From: Flavobacterium lacisediminis
GTDB lineage: Bacteria > Bacteroidota > Bacteroidia > Flavobacteriales > Flavobacteriaceae
Assembly (NCBI RefSeq): GCF_025909975.1
Contig: NZ_JAPCIO010000002.1
Span: 62,001-126,000 of the forward strand
DNA length: 64,000 nt
Reading direction: 5' to 3'
Below the pieces are notes generated by a model. The model was not told where the DNA came from and did not search any database. It saw only the letters and a list, made by a program, of their open reading frames with translations. Position numbers and translations under genes: made by a program. Positions 7,131 to 16,481 of this stretch are shown in pieces; positions within the stretch are counted from its first letter, which is position 1; every line of letters starts with the position of its first letter.

Positions 7131-8520
7131 ATTCCATTCCGTCAATACTTATACTCATTTTTCCTGAAGTGGTGATGAATGCAATGATAGCTTTATCAGT
7201 TAATTCCACCTTTTCAAATTCAAAATCGTTTAAAGTTCCGTTTACAAAAACACCTTTCATTGGTGAATAATTTGATAAATATGGATTCATGCTTTTCTTG
7301 CCTTCTTCTAAATTTCCTTTTATCGAGTAGCGGCAGTTTTCTTGAATTTTTCTTAAAATGGTTCCTTGTAAAAGCCAATTTGCCGATTTGGTTAAAATCC
7401 CTTTTGTATTTAACACATAATCCATTTGGTCAAAGTAAATCTCTTTCGAAATAGGATTGTAATTCGGAATTCCCGACAAATAAATAGTACCATTAATGCT
7501 TCCTAAAACATCTAAAGCAATAATCATTTTACCGTCTTTTTGCCATAAATCTACTTTTTGAACCACAATTTTTCTACTTCCTGATGCAAATTCTTGACCT
7601 TGGAAATTTTTGGTTACAATTTTACTTGCACTTTCATATGTAGACACTGCTACAATAGAAGCTGTTGTGTTTTCAGGAATTGTGGTTACAGGTTTTAGTA
7701 TAATTTTTGTTGCATCAAAGCTATTTTTAGGTTCTTGACCCACCATGGTTTGCATGTTGCATTTTAAACCCATGTTTAGCATAATCTTAGTTTTGGTAAG
7801 TTTGGCTTCTGTAACATATAATTCCAGAGGAACCATTTTAAACCAAGTTTCATATTGTTCGCTGGTTAAAAAAGGAGTGCTTAATTTTTCTAAAACTGCT
7901 AACACTTGAGGTTTGAAATCGCAAGTTTTATCAATAGCTTCGTCAATTTTTTTAGATATTTTAGATTTGAATAAGCTGAGTGTTGGATTGATAATGTAAG
8001 TTATTGGGATGTTTTTTCCAGCAACTAAAATAGTTGGACTTTCACTCCATTCAAAATCTTCTATTTTGGAAATAGTGGTTAATTTCCAATTCGATAAGTG
8101 GGTTTTGCTATCTAAAGTTATAGTGCCATTTAGATTGACTTCACGAGTGTCGTTCAATCCCATAAAATCAGTTCCATATTTGAATTTTGCCCAAATTTTC
8201 AAAGGAATAATAGATATGATATTGCCGTTTTTTTCGCTTAGTTTTATTGGTGCTGTTTTCCAAATTTTCATCTCGGTTTTGTCGTCGCTTAAGATAGAAT
8301 CATTGTAGATTAATCCAGTTACATTTTTATTCAATTGTTGCTCTAATTCTTTAAGAGTAATTTCAACTGGCATTGATATAAAAGAAACTTTGTTTTTAAA
8401 AACAACTGAATTATTGTTTGATGGTAAAGGTTTTAAGGCTTCAATTTTTTTTGTGGTGCCACATGAAACAGTCAAGGCTATTGTAAAAAGTAAAGCAAAA
8501 ACTACAAGAAAGGTTTTCAT
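7129..8520 (-). CDS. DUF4403 family lipoprotein
   Basis: A 463-residue predicted lipoprotein. The signal peptide ends in a lipobox (LTVSCGTTKK, acylated Cys at about residue 20). The body fits DUF4403: FISMPVEITLKELEQQLN near the N-terminus, then long beta-rich stretches with TLDSKTHLSNWKL and a C-terminal GVFVNGTLNDFEFEKVEL. These are thought to be tubular lipid-binding-like (SMP/BPI-like) beta proteins of the envelope, but no function is established. It is convergent with the oxidase operon and divergent from the tolC-like gene. Confidence 0.82.
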   Translation of the reverse strand: MKTFLVVFALLFTIALTVSCGTTKKIEALKPLPSNNNSVVFKNKVSFISMPVEITLKELEQQLNKNVTGLIYNDSILSDDKTEMKIWKTAPIKLSEKNGNIISIIPLKIWAKFKYGTDFMGLNDTREVNLNGTITLDSKTHLSNWKLTTISKIEDFEWSESPTILVAGKNIPITYIINPTLSLFKSKISKKIDEAIDKTCDFKPQVLAVLEKLSTPFLTSEQYETWFKMVPLELYVTEAKLTKTKIMLNMGLKCNMQTMVGQEPKNSFDATKIILKPVTTIPENTTASIVAVSTYESASKIVTKNFQGQEFASGSRKIVVQKVDLWQKDGKMIIALDVLGSINGTIYLSGIPNYNPISKEIYFDQMDYVLNTKGILTKSANWLLQGTILRKIQENCRYSIKGNLEEGKKSMNPYLSNYSPMKGVFVNGTLNDFEFEKVELTDKAIIAFITTSGKMSISIDGME

Positions 8521-8601
8521 AGCAAATCTAATTTTCGGTGTAAAAGTAAAATTTTAATCGATATGCTGTAACAAAATAATAAAAAAGAGGTCTTATAAGA
8601 A

Positions 8602-9945
8602 ATGAGAATTAAAGCGCATAAAATGATAACAAAAAAAATAGTTCTTTTTCTATTGTTAGTTGGTTTTCAACTTTCGGCTCAGAATAAGAAATGGACTTTA
8701 GAAGAGTGTGTGGATTATGCCATTCAAAACAATATTTCTATAAAGCAGTCAGAGTTAGATTTGAAAACTTCAGACATTGAAAAACTAGAAGCTATAGGTG
8801 GTTTTTTACCAACTTTGAATGCTAATGCAAATTATAGTATCAATACAGGAGCAAGTATTAATCCAGTTACTAACCAATTTCAAAACGAAACATTTAAATC
8901 GTTTTCAGCTGGTGCAAATTCGAATATTACTTTGTTTAACGGATTAGCAAATTGGAAAACGTTACAAAGATCCAAATTAAATAAAATTGCAAATTCTTAT
9001 CGATTAGATAAGATGAAAGACGATATTGCGCTTTCGGTAGCTAATTCATACTTGCAAATTTTGTTCAATAAAGAACAATTGAAAGTCCAAAAAAATCAAA
9101 ATTTAGTTACTAAAGAAAATATTAAAAGAACTCAAGAGTTAATAGAAGCAGGTTCTCTTCCGGCAGGGGATATTTATGAATTACAAGCTACTGATGCTAC
9201 TCAGCAACAACAAATTATTAGTACTGAAAATGCACTTCTAATTTCTAAAATTGCATTGTGTCAAACTTTATTATTGGAAGATTATGCCACATTTGATATT
9301 TCTGACGAAGTAATTGATTTGCCAATGTCTAATGTGCTAAATGAAACACAAGAGTCTATTTTGGCTAAAGCAAAAGAATCGGTTAAAGATGTAAAAATTG
9401 CTTTGTCAAATGTTGATATTGCTAAAAAAGATGTATCTATTTCACGCTCGTCTTACTTGCCAACATTAACTGGTTTTGTTGGGTATAATACTCGTTGGTC
9501 TGAAAGTACTCCATTTAATTTTGCAGATCAGTTATCATTGTTTGATGGTACAGCAGTTGGATTACAGTTAAATGTTCCAATTTTAAATGGATTTGCTACA
9601 AGAGGAAGAGTTCAACGTGCAAAAATCAATCAAGAACGTACGGAGTTTCAGTTAAAACAAGCAGAACTAGATTTAGAGCGTAATGTATACCAAGCATATA
9701 ACGATGTATTAAATGCTAAAAAATCTTTCGAAGCAGCTCAAAAAACTTTAGAAGCTAGAAAACAATCTTTCAATTTTTCTAAAGAACGTTTTGAAGTAGG
9801 TTTGATGAATTCATTTGATTTTTCTCAAGCATCTTTTGCATATGAAAATGCACAATCAGAAGTTTTGAGAACTAAATACGATTACATTTTTAGAACAAAA
9901 ATTTTAGAATTCTATTTTGGAATTCCATTAATCAAAAAACAATAA
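8602..9945 (+). CDS. TolC family outer-membrane efflux protein
   Basis: A 447-residue outer-membrane channel. The signal peptide MITKKIVLFLLLVGFQLSAQ begins at internal ATG 8623, which I prefer as start over ATG 8602. Two TolC repeats are visible: each starts with a WTLEECVDYAIQNN- or ALSNVDIAKKD-type helix, followed by beta segments (ANSNITLFNGL, LQLNVPILNGF) and long coiled helices rich in Gln, Lys and Glu. It pairs with the membrane fusion protein 20 bases downstream. The permease or ABC partner is not in the window, so the substrate (drug, siderophore or other) cannot be inferred. Confidence 0.92.
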   Translation: MRIKAHKMITKKIVLFLLLVGFQLSAQNKKWTLEECVDYAIQNNISIKQSELDLKTSDIEKLEAIGGFLPTLNANANYSINTGASINPVTNQFQNETFKSFSAGANSNITLFNGLANWKTLQRSKLNKIANSYRLDKMKDDIALSVANSYLQILFNKEQLKVQKNQNLVTKENIKRTQELIEAGSLPAGDIYELQATDATQQQQIISTENALLISKIALCQTLLLEDYATFDISDEVIDLPMSNVLNETQESILAKAKESVKDVKIALSNVDIAKKDVSISRSSYLPTLTGFVGYNTRWSESTPFNFADQLSLFDGTAVGLQLNVPILNGFATRGRVQRAKINQERTEFQLKQAELDLERNVYQAYNDVLNAKKSFEAAQKTLEARKQSFNFSKERFEVGLMNSFDFSQASFAYENAQSEVLRTKYDYIFRTKILEFYFGIPLIKKQ

Positions 9946-9965
9946 TAAAATTTAAATACCTAGTC

Positions 9966-11288
9966 ATGTCAAAGAAAACCATATTCATTTTATTAGGGAG
10001 CACAATCGGATTAATCTTATTGTTAATTGGGCTTAAAAAAGGTGGAGTTATCGGAAATAATGAGGATTCAAAAATTGTTGAATTATCAAAAGTTGCTCAA
10101 ACAACAATTGTAGAAACGGTTTCTGCTACTGGAAAAATTCAACCTGAAATTGAGGTGAAAATATCTTCAGAAGTATCAGGTGAAATTATTGCATTGCCTA
10201 TTAAAGAAGGACAACAAGTTAAAAAAGGAGATTTATTAGTAAGAATTAATCCTGATTTATATGAATCTGGAGTAAACCGCTCAGTAGCTTCTATGTCAAC
10301 TACAAAAGCTGGGTTAAGTCAAGCTGATGCTCAGGTTAAAGAAGCAAAAGCCAATTACGACCGAAATAAAAAATTGTTCGATAAAGGAATTATTTCAAAA
10401 TCAGAATGGGATAGAATTGTATCGGCTTATGAAGTAGCTGTTGCTAATAAGCAATCGGCTTATTACCAAGTACAAAGTGCTTCAGCAACGGTTACTGAAG
10501 CAAAAGATAACTTGGGTAGAACAACGATTTACGCACCAGCAGACGGAACTGTTTCGTTGTTGAATGTTGAGTTAGGAGAAAGAGTTTTAGGAACGCAACA
10601 AATGGCAGGAACTGAAATTCTTAGAATTGCTAACTTAAATAATATGGAAGTAGAAGTTGATGTAAACGAAAATGATATTGTAAAAGTTAGCATTGGAGAT
10701 TCAGCTAATATTGAAGTAGATGCGTATTTAAAAAGAGAGTTTAAAGGAATTGTTACAAGTATTTCTAATTCAGCAAGTACGGCTTTAACAGCTGATCAGG
10801 TTACAAATTTTAAAGTAAAAGTTAGAATTTTAAAAGAATCGTACCAAGATTTATTAGAAGGAAAGCCAGAGAATTTCTCTCCATTTAGACCAGGTATGAC
10901 AGCTACGGTTGATATTATCACGAAACGTAAAGAAAATATTGTTGCGGTTCCAATTAGTGCTGTTGTGGTAAAAGATGATACAACTTCTGTAAAAAAAGAT
11001 GTAGTAGCTGAGTTAGAAAAGAAAGAGCAAGAGCAAAAAGGAACAGCTCCTAAAAGCGATAAAAAATATGAATGTGTTTTTGTAAAAGTTGGAGATAAAG
11101 CAAAATTACGAGTAGTAAAAACTGGAATTCAAGATGATAGTAATATCGAAATCATTTCAGGTTTAAAGCCAGGAGAAGAGATTATTGTTGGGCCTTATAC
11201 AACGGTTTCTAAAGATTTAGTTTCTAATGATAAAGTTCGAGTGGAAACAGAAAAAGATAAAAAAGACAAAAAAGATAGTAAAGAATAG
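9966..11288 (+). CDS. Efflux periplasmic adaptor (HlyD/MacA-type membrane fusion protein)
   Basis: A 440-residue adaptor that bridges an inner-membrane pump and TolC. An N-terminal membrane anchor (residues 5-24) is followed by the biotinyl-lipoyl half domain (SGEIIALPIKEGQQVKKGDL), a coiled-coil hairpin (about 100-180), the second lipoyl half (TIYAPADGTVSLLNVELGER), a beta-barrel domain and a membrane-proximal domain. The end is a charged Lys/Asp/Glu tail (KDKKDKKDSKE). The layout is MacA-like, so an ABC permease of MacB type would be the expected partner, encoded elsewhere. It forms an operon with the upstream tolC-like gene. Confidence 0.9.
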   Translation: MSKKTIFILLGSTIGLILLLIGLKKGGVIGNNEDSKIVELSKVAQTTIVETVSATGKIQPEIEVKISSEVSGEIIALPIKEGQQVKKGDLLVRINPDLYESGVNRSVASMSTTKAGLSQADAQVKEAKANYDRNKKLFDKGIISKSEWDRIVSAYEVAVANKQSAYYQVQSASATVTEAKDNLGRTTIYAPADGTVSLLNVELGERVLGTQQMAGTEILRIANLNNMEVEVDVNENDIVKVSIGDSANIEVDAYLKREFKGIVTSISNSASTALTADQVTNFKVKVRILKESYQDLLEGKPENFSPFRPGMTATVDIITKRKENIVAVPISAVVVKDDTTSVKKDVVAELEKKEQEQKGTAPKSDKKYECVFVKVGDKAKLRVVKTGIQDDSNIEIISGLKPGEEIIVGPYTTVSKDLVSNDKVRVETEKDKKDKKDSKE

Positions 11289-11312
11289 ATTTCTTATTAG
11301 TTAATTTGAGTA

Positions 11313-11346
11313 AATAAGGCGTGGGAAACTGCGCCTTATTTTTTTT
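11313..11346 (+). terminator. Terminator of the tolC-mfp operon
   Basis: AATAAGGCG/CGCCTTATT (11313-11321 with 11332-11340) with a 10-base loop is followed by T6, 25 bases after the adaptor stop. Confidence 0.9.
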
Positions 11347-11361
11347 ACACGTTTATCTTCT

Positions 11362-11369
11362 TAACTTTG
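11362..11369 (+). promoter_or_regulatory. Promoter -7 element of tsaB
   Basis: TAACTTTG matches TAnnTTTG. It contains the TTG that would be an alternative upstream start of tsaB, so that TTG is promoter sequence and the ATG at 11388 is the real start. Confidence 0.65.
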
Positions 11370-11387
11370 CATTTCAAAAACCGGATT

Positions 11388-12047
11388 ATGTCAATTATTC
11401 TAAATATTGAAACCGCAACAAAAAATTGCTCAGTAGCTTTAGCAAAGGATGGAATAACAATAGCCTGTAAAGAAATTGCAGAGCAAAATTTTTCTCATGC
11501 AGAAAAGTTACATGTTTTTATTGAAGAATTGCTTTCGGAAAGCAATTTAAAATTTTCTGATTTGTCTGCAATTGCGGTAAGTCAAGGGCCTGGTTCTTAT
11601 ACAGGTTTACGAATTGGTGTTTCTTCTGCAAAAGGATTATGCTATGCATTGAATATTCCGATGATTGCTATTGATACATTGCAACTTTTAGCAAAACAAA
11701 TTCAAATTGAAGACGGTATTATCATTCCAATGATTGATGCTCGTAGAATGGAAGTTTTTACTGCTTTCTACGATAAAAACCACAATCAAATTAGAAACAC
11801 TCAAGCCGAAATTATTGATGAAACTTCTTATCAAGAAATTACAGAAACAATTCATTTAGTAGGCGATGGCACTGAAAAATTCAAAAACACTTTAACTGAT
11901 GTTAAATTTGTTTTTCATTCGGATGTAGTTTTTCCTTCGGCTAACGAAATGAGTCATTTGTCGTTTGATAAATATCAAAAATGCGACTTTGTTGATGTCG
12001 CTTATTTTGAACCTTATTATTTGAAAGATTTCGTTTTGAGTAAATAG
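11388..12047 (+). CDS. tsaB: tRNA threonylcarbamoyladenosine biosynthesis protein TsaB
   Basis: A 219-residue protein of the ASKHA fold, partner of TsaD and TsaE in making t6A at position 37 of ANN-decoding tRNAs. The N-terminal ILNIETATKNCSVAL phosphate loop and the SQGPGSYTGLRIGVSSAKGL block are family hallmarks; TsaB lacks the metal-binding His pair of TsaD, as here. I choose ATG 11388 because the upstream in-frame TTG at 11367 lies inside the TAACTTTG promoter element. It is a single-gene unit between a terminator and a convergent MscS gene. Confidence 0.92.
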   Translation: MSIILNIETATKNCSVALAKDGITIACKEIAEQNFSHAEKLHVFIEELLSESNLKFSDLSAIAVSQGPGSYTGLRIGVSSAKGLCYALNIPMIAIDTLQLLAKQIQIEDGIIIPMIDARRMEVFTAFYDKNHNQIRNTQAEIIDETSYQEITETIHLVGDGTEKFKNTLTDVKFVFHSDVVFPSANEMSHLSFDKYQKCDFVDVAYFEPYYLKDFVLSK

Positions 12048-12818
12048 TTAAAGCGATATTTCACTTTTACTAAATTCTAAAATATCAGAAGTTACCTTTG
12101 GGTAATCGTTATTATTTGTCCAAACTTTCACTGTAAAAACAATTGTGGTTTCAGACAAATCAGTGATTAAAATTTCTGGTTTTGGATCTAGCAAAACTAA
12201 GTCGTGAGAAGAAGTAAAATTTAAAATACTAGTTTTAATTTTAGAAAAATTAGAATCATAGTTTGTTTTTAAAACTAAATCGGCTCTTCTAATTCCTAAT
12301 TGCGAATAATTTTTGATTTTTCCGTTGGATAAAATTCCGTTTGGAATATAAATTACTTGATTAGTTGCGGTGATTAATCTTGTGGAAAAAATCAAAATTT
12401 CATCTACTTTTCCTGTTTCTCCATGTGCTTCAATAGTATCTCCTAATCTAAAAGGCTTGAAAAGAATAATTAAAATTCCACCAGCAAAATTAGAAAGCGA
12501 ACCTTGTAGTGATAAACCAATCGCTAAACCTGCAGCGCCCAAAATGGTTACAAATGCTGATGTTTCAATACCTAATTTTGAAATTACAGTTACAAAAAGT
12601 AAAACACGTAATGTCCAAAAAATCAAGTTTCCTATAAAATTAGAAAGTGTTAATTCTACATTGCGTTTTATCATTACTTTTTTAGCTGTCTTGGTGATAA
12701 AACTTGTTGCCCACAATCCAAATACAAGAATAATAATGGCTACTACAAATTTGGGAGAATATTCTAAGATTAATTTCTTTATGGTTTCGATGTAATTTTG
12801 GATTTCTGTTGGGTTCAT
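12048..12818 (-). CDS. Small-conductance mechanosensitive channel (MscS family)
   Basis: A 256-residue channel of the short MscS class. Three membrane helices occur near residues 22-44, 60-85 and 90-125. The third has the Gly/Ala-rich pore pattern GAAGLAIGLSLQGSLSNFAGG and ends in KPFRLGD, where the MscS beta domain begins (IEAHGETGKVDEI). The C-terminal alpha/beta cytoplasmic domain follows. It releases solutes during osmotic downshock. Its stop lies directly against the tsaB stop (convergent). A TATCTTTG promoter on this strand lies at 12833-12840. Confidence 0.93.
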   Translation of the reverse strand: MNPTEIQNYIETIKKLILEYSPKFVVAIIILVFGLWATSFITKTAKKVMIKRNVELTLSNFIGNLIFWTLRVLLFVTVISKLGIETSAFVTILGAAGLAIGLSLQGSLSNFAGGILIILFKPFRLGDTIEAHGETGKVDEILIFSTRLITATNQVIYIPNGILSNGKIKNYSQLGIRRADLVLKTNYDSNFSKIKTSILNFTSSHDLVLLDPKPEILITDLSETTIVFTVKVWTNNNDYPKVTSDILEFSKSEISL

Positions 12819-12832
12819 GCTTAATTTTTTTG

Positions 12833-12840
12833 CAAAGATA
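12833..12840 (-). promoter_or_regulatory. Promoter -7 element of the MscS gene
   Basis: Read on the minus strand this is TATCTTTG, an exact TAnnTTTG match 14 bases before the ATG. Confidence 0.6.
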
Positions 12841-12871
12841 TTCTGAGATTCTTTTACGATTTATAAAAAGT

Positions 12872-12901
12872 ATAAAAAAAGCGTACTTTTTTAGAACGCT
12901 T
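12872..12901 (-). terminator. Terminator of the dodecin gene
   Basis: On the minus strand AAGCGT/ACGCTT (with an 11-base loop) is followed by a run of T, 23 bases after the dodecin stop. Confidence 0.75.
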
Positions 12902-12923
12902 ACTTTAAAATATTTTTTTAAAT

Positions 12924-13124
12924 TTATTCAATTTCAAAAGTTAGTTTTAGATTTACTCTAAATTCGGTTACTTCGTTGTCTTTTACCGAAGCACTTTGAT
13001 CTTGTACATAAACAGAACGAATGTTCTTTAATGATTTTGCTGCTTGAGCCACTGCTTTTCTTGTTGCGTCTTCCCAACTTACTGTTGAGCTAGACAGAAC
13101 TTCAATTACTTTTAATACTGCCAT
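12924..13124 (-). CDS. Dodecin family flavin-binding protein
   Basis: A 66-residue protein that fits dodecin along its whole length: VIEVLSSSTVSWEDATRKAV, then a helix, then beta strands IRSVYVQDQSASVKDNEVTEFRVNLKL. Dodecins form a hollow dodecamer that stores and protects flavins (or CoA) in the cytoplasm. The Trp of SWEDA corresponds to the residue that stacks on the flavin ring in archaeal and bacterial dodecins. It is a single-gene unit with its own terminator. Confidence 0.92.
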   Translation of the reverse strand: MAVLKVIEVLSSSTVSWEDATRKAVAQAAKSLKNIRSVYVQDQSASVKDNEVTEFRVNLKLTFEIE

Positions 13125-13258
13125 AAGAATAGATTTAATTTTAAATTAAAGTTAAGGATTTTTTTCTAAGAACACTTTTTTGTTAAAATTGATAACATTA
13201 AATTAACGTTAGATTAAAAATCTTGGAGGACTTTTGCACCAAATTAATTCATAAAAAA

Positions 13259-15511
13259 ATGGAGCAGATTTATATTATTATGTTAATTGCATTAGCTATC
13301 CTTGCGGTTACCGATTTAATGGTAGGAGTAAGTAATGATGCGGTTAATTTCTTAAATTCAGCAATTGGTTCAAAAGCAGTTTCGTTTAAGACAATTATGA
13401 TTGTTGCGAGTTTAGGTGTTGCAGTTGGAGCACTTTATTCAAACGGGATGATGGAAATTGCCAGAAATGGTATTTTTACACCTAGTATGTTTAGCTTTAA
13501 TGATGTAATTATCATCTTTTTAGCGGTAATGATTACCGATGTATTGTTACTTGATGTCTTTAATACTCTAGGATTACCTACTTCAACAACGGTTTCTGTG
13601 ATTTTCTCTTTATTAGGAGCTTCTGTAGCATTAGCTGTTTATAAAGTATATGTAAGTAATGATAGTTTTAGTACTTTAGGGAAATATATCAACACTGAGA
13701 AAGCTTCAGAAATTGTTTATAGTATTTTGCTTTCTGTGGCATTGTCTTTTGCTTTAGGTTCGTTAGTACAATATGTGTCAAGGTTAATTTTTACGTTCCA
13801 TATCGAAAAAAGATATAAATATGTTGCGGCACTTTTTGGAGGAGTTGCTATGACAGCTATTACTTTTTTCATTTTGGTAAAAGGATTAAAATCAATAACA
13901 TTTGTGCCTTCTGAAGTAAAAGATTTTATTAAAGAAAGTCCATTTACAATTATTGCTTATTCATTAATTTTATGGACAATTGTTTGTCAATTATTAATAA
14001 GTGTTTTTAAATACAGTGTTTTTAAATTTATCATCATAGTTGGTACTTTTGGATTAGCACTTGCTTTTGCAGGAAATGATTTGGTTAACTTTATTGGTGT
14101 TCCAATTGCTGCTTATCAAGCTTTTGAAATTTGGGCTGCACCTGGACAAACTGTTGGAGCAACTGAATTTATGATGTCTGGTTTAGAAAAGGAAAATTTA
14201 CCAGCGCCTTTCATCTTTTTAGCTTTAGCTGGATTAGTAATGGTTTACACATTATGGACATCTAAAAAAGCAAAATCTGTAATTGAAACAGAACAGAACT
14301 TATCAAGACAAGGAGAAGGAAACGAAAAATACAACGCGAATAATTTATCAAGAAATTTAGTTCGTGCTATGATGTATTTAGGTAACATTATTAGTTTTAT
14401 TTTGCCAAAATCGTTACAAAGAAAATTAGATGCGCAGTTTGTTCAGCCAGAATATACTGGAAAAAGAGATGAGCAACCTATGTTTGACATGGTACGTGCT
14501 TCTGTTAACTTAATTGTAGCTTCGATTCTGATTTCTATCGGAACTTCTATGAAATTACCATTATCTACTACTTATGTAACTTTTATGGTGGCAATGGGTT
14601 CGTCTTTTGCTGATAGAGCTTGGGATAGAGAAAGTGCTGTATATCGTGTGGCTGGAGTATTTAATGTAATTGGAGGTTGGTTTGTAACCGCTTTAGCGGC
14701 TTTCTTATCGTCTGCTATCATTGCCTACATCTTATTTGTTGGGGAAGTATTTGCCTTCTTTGCTTTTATGATTATTGTAGCAATTTTCTTCTACAGAAGT
14801 AACCAAATTCACAAAAAGAAAGTTAAAGAAGAAGAAGAAATTAAAAGCTTAAGAAAAGAAGATATTGTAACGTTAAAAGAAATGATTACAGAAAGTTCTT
14901 CTCAAATTTCTAAGGTTTTAAGAAAAACAAGTGCATTATATTCGAATGTGGTTGATAATTTAGGTTTACAAGATTTAGCTAAACTTAAAGAAAACAAAAA
15001 ATCACTAAAAAAACTTGAAAAAGAAATTGATGAGTTAAAAAGTAATGTTTTCTATTTTATTAAGAATTTAGATGAAAATTCTGTTGAAGCAAGTAAATTT
15101 TATATCTTAATTTTAGGTTATTTACAAGACATGGTGCAGTCGATTGATTACATAACATCAAGCAGTCATTCACATGTAAATAACAATCACAAGAAATTAA
15201 AATTCAATCAAATTCGTGATCTTAAAATAGTTGATGCGCAATTGCAAGAATTGTTCAGCCGTTTAGAAGAAAGTTTTAAAACAGAAGATTTCTCTAAATT
15301 AGATGAAATTTTAAGAGATAAAAAAGTGTTCTTAGATACGGTATCTGAATTAATCACGAAACAGATTACAAGAATTAGAACAACTGAAACAAGTCCAAAA
15401 AACAGTAAGTTGTATTTCTCATTACTTCTTGAAACAAATGATTTAATTAAATCTATTATGAATTTATTAGAATTGTTTAAAGAATTTAATCAGCAAAACA
15501 ATAAGAAATAA
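13259..15511 (+). CDS. PiT family inorganic phosphate transporter with C-terminal PhoU-like region
   Basis: A 750-residue transporter. The first PHO4 half has DLMVGVSNDAVNFLNSAIGS and the second has KLPLSTTYVTFMVAMGSSFAD; between them lies a charged linker (about 335-410). Both signature D-x-x-N-x-x-N/PhoT-type segments are seen (GNDLVNFIGVP). From about residue 525 the protein becomes a Lys/Glu-rich helical domain resembling PhoU (LREMI- and KLKENKKSLKKLEKEIDELK-type helices) of about 220 residues. The start is ATG 13259; an upstream in-frame TTG at 13223 lies next to a promoter-like GACTTTTG. The fused PhoU-like domain probably senses or limits uptake. Confidence 0.9.
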   Translation: MEQIYIIMLIALAILAVTDLMVGVSNDAVNFLNSAIGSKAVSFKTIMIVASLGVAVGALYSNGMMEIARNGIFTPSMFSFNDVIIIFLAVMITDVLLLDVFNTLGLPTSTTVSVIFSLLGASVALAVYKVYVSNDSFSTLGKYINTEKASEIVYSILLSVALSFALGSLVQYVSRLIFTFHIEKRYKYVAALFGGVAMTAITFFILVKGLKSITFVPSEVKDFIKESPFTIIAYSLILWTIVCQLLISVFKYSVFKFIIIVGTFGLALAFAGNDLVNFIGVPIAAYQAFEIWAAPGQTVGATEFMMSGLEKENLPAPFIFLALAGLVMVYTLWTSKKAKSVIETEQNLSRQGEGNEKYNANNLSRNLVRAMMYLGNIISFILPKSLQRKLDAQFVQPEYTGKRDEQPMFDMVRASVNLIVASILISIGTSMKLPLSTTYVTFMVAMGSSFADRAWDRESAVYRVAGVFNVIGGWFVTALAAFLSSAIIAYILFVGEVFAFFAFMIIVAIFFYRSNQIHKKKVKEEEEIKSLRKEDIVTLKEMITESSSQISKVLRKTSALYSNVVDNLGLQDLAKLKENKKSLKKLEKEIDELKSNVFYFIKNLDENSVEASKFYILILGYLQDMVQSIDYITSSSHSHVNNNHKKLKFNQIRDLKIVDAQLQELFSRLEESFKTEDFSKLDEILRDKKVFLDTVSELITKQITRIRTTETSPKNSKLYFSLLLETNDLIKSIMNLLELFKEFNQQNNKK

Positions 15512-15513
15512 AA

Positions 15514-15537
15514 AAAAGAGCCGTAAGGCTCTTTTTT
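15514..15537. terminator. Terminator between the phosphate transporter and nfu
   Basis: AAAGAGCC/GGCTCTTT with loop GTAA and flanking A and T runs serves both convergent genes. Confidence 0.9.
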
Positions 15538-15557
15538 GTTTTTATAAACTTTAGAAA

Positions 15558-16457
15558 TTATCCGTTAATAGCTTCTACTTTAATAGCTTCGTCTTTTAAC
15601 ATATCTTTCAACATGTTTTCAATTCCGTTTTTCAAAGTAAAGGTAGACGATGGGCAACCACTACAAGCACCTTGCAAAACTACCTTAACTCTTTTTTCTA
15701 TTGGGTCAAAAGATTCAAACATAATGTTTCCGCCATCACTTTGAACAGCAGGCTTTACATATTCTTCAATAATGTTGATGATTTGCTGTGAAGTTACGTC
15801 AAGTGTGTCGAAATAAGCTTCTTGTTGTTTTTGGTGGATTTCTGTTTTTACGATGGCAGTTTCGTCAATTACAGTATTTCCGTTTTCGATGTATTCTTTA
15901 ATGAAAGTTCTTAACTCTAAAGTGATTTCATCCCATTCTGTCACAGCAAATTTGGTAACTGAAATGTAATTTTCGTCAATAAAAATTTCTTTCACAAAAG
16001 GAAACTTAAATAATTCTTTCGCTAAAGGTGAAGCACTTGTTTCATCAATGTTTTTACATTCTAAAGCCGTTTTAGTTAAAAGTTTATTGCAAACAAATTT
16101 TAAAACTGATGGGTTAGGGGTGGTTTCAGCATAAACGGTGATAGGCTGTTTTTTAGATTTGTTTTCATCAACTTGTATGATAATGCCACCATTTGAAATA
16201 AACTCATTTATTTGATTAGCCACATCTTCTTGAACATCTTCCCATTCTACAATTGAAAATTTTTCAATAGCGATGAAGTTTCCAGAAATATAAACTGTTT
16301 TTACAAAAGGAAGGAAAAATAATTGTTTGGCTAAAGGTGAATTTTGCGTTTCGTCAATGTTTTTGAATTCAAAATTCTCTGTTCTTACGATTATTTCATC
16401 CAATTCAAATTTTACAATGGCTGGATTTTGAGTTATTTTAGTTGCGATTACTTGCAT
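15558..16457 (-). CDS. Nfu/NifU-like iron-sulfur cluster scaffold with duplicated N domain
   Basis: A 299-residue cytoplasmic Fe-S scaffold/carrier. There are two copies of the Nfu N-terminal domain (residues 5-90 and 110-195; compare NIDETQNSPLAKQLFFLPFV with NIDETSASPLAKELFKFPFV) followed by the NifU C-terminal domain (about 220-295) with the cluster-binding C265-x2-C268 in QGACSGCPSS. Most homologues have one N domain. The start is ATG 16457, because an upstream in-frame TTG at 16484 precedes the TATCTTTG promoter at 16474-16481. It delivers 4Fe-4S clusters to apo-enzymes. Confidence 0.92.
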   Translation of the reverse strand: MQVIATKITQNPAIVKFELDEIIVRTENFEFKNIDETQNSPLAKQLFFLPFVKTVYISGNFIAIEKFSIVEWEDVQEDVANQINEFISNGGIIIQVDENKSKKQPITVYAETTPNPSVLKFVCNKLLTKTALECKNIDETSASPLAKELFKFPFVKEIFIDENYISVTKFAVTEWDEITLELRTFIKEYIENGNTVIDETAIVKTEIHQKQQEAYFDTLDVTSQQIINIIEEYVKPAVQSDGGNIMFESFDPIEKRVKVVLQGACSGCPSSTFTLKNGIENMLKDMLKDEAIKVEAING

Positions 16458-16473
16458 GATAATTAATTTTTTG

Positions 16474-16481
16474 CAAAGATA
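16474..16481 (-). promoter_or_regulatory. Promoter -7 element of nfu
   Basis: Minus-strand TATCTTTG, an exact TAnnTTTG match, 16 bases before ATG 16457; it decides the start. Confidence 0.7.

Noticed and set aside
8602..11288. Complete efflux pump operon
   Set aside because: Only the outer-membrane channel and adaptor are present; the next gene is tsaB, so the pump component must be elsewhere.
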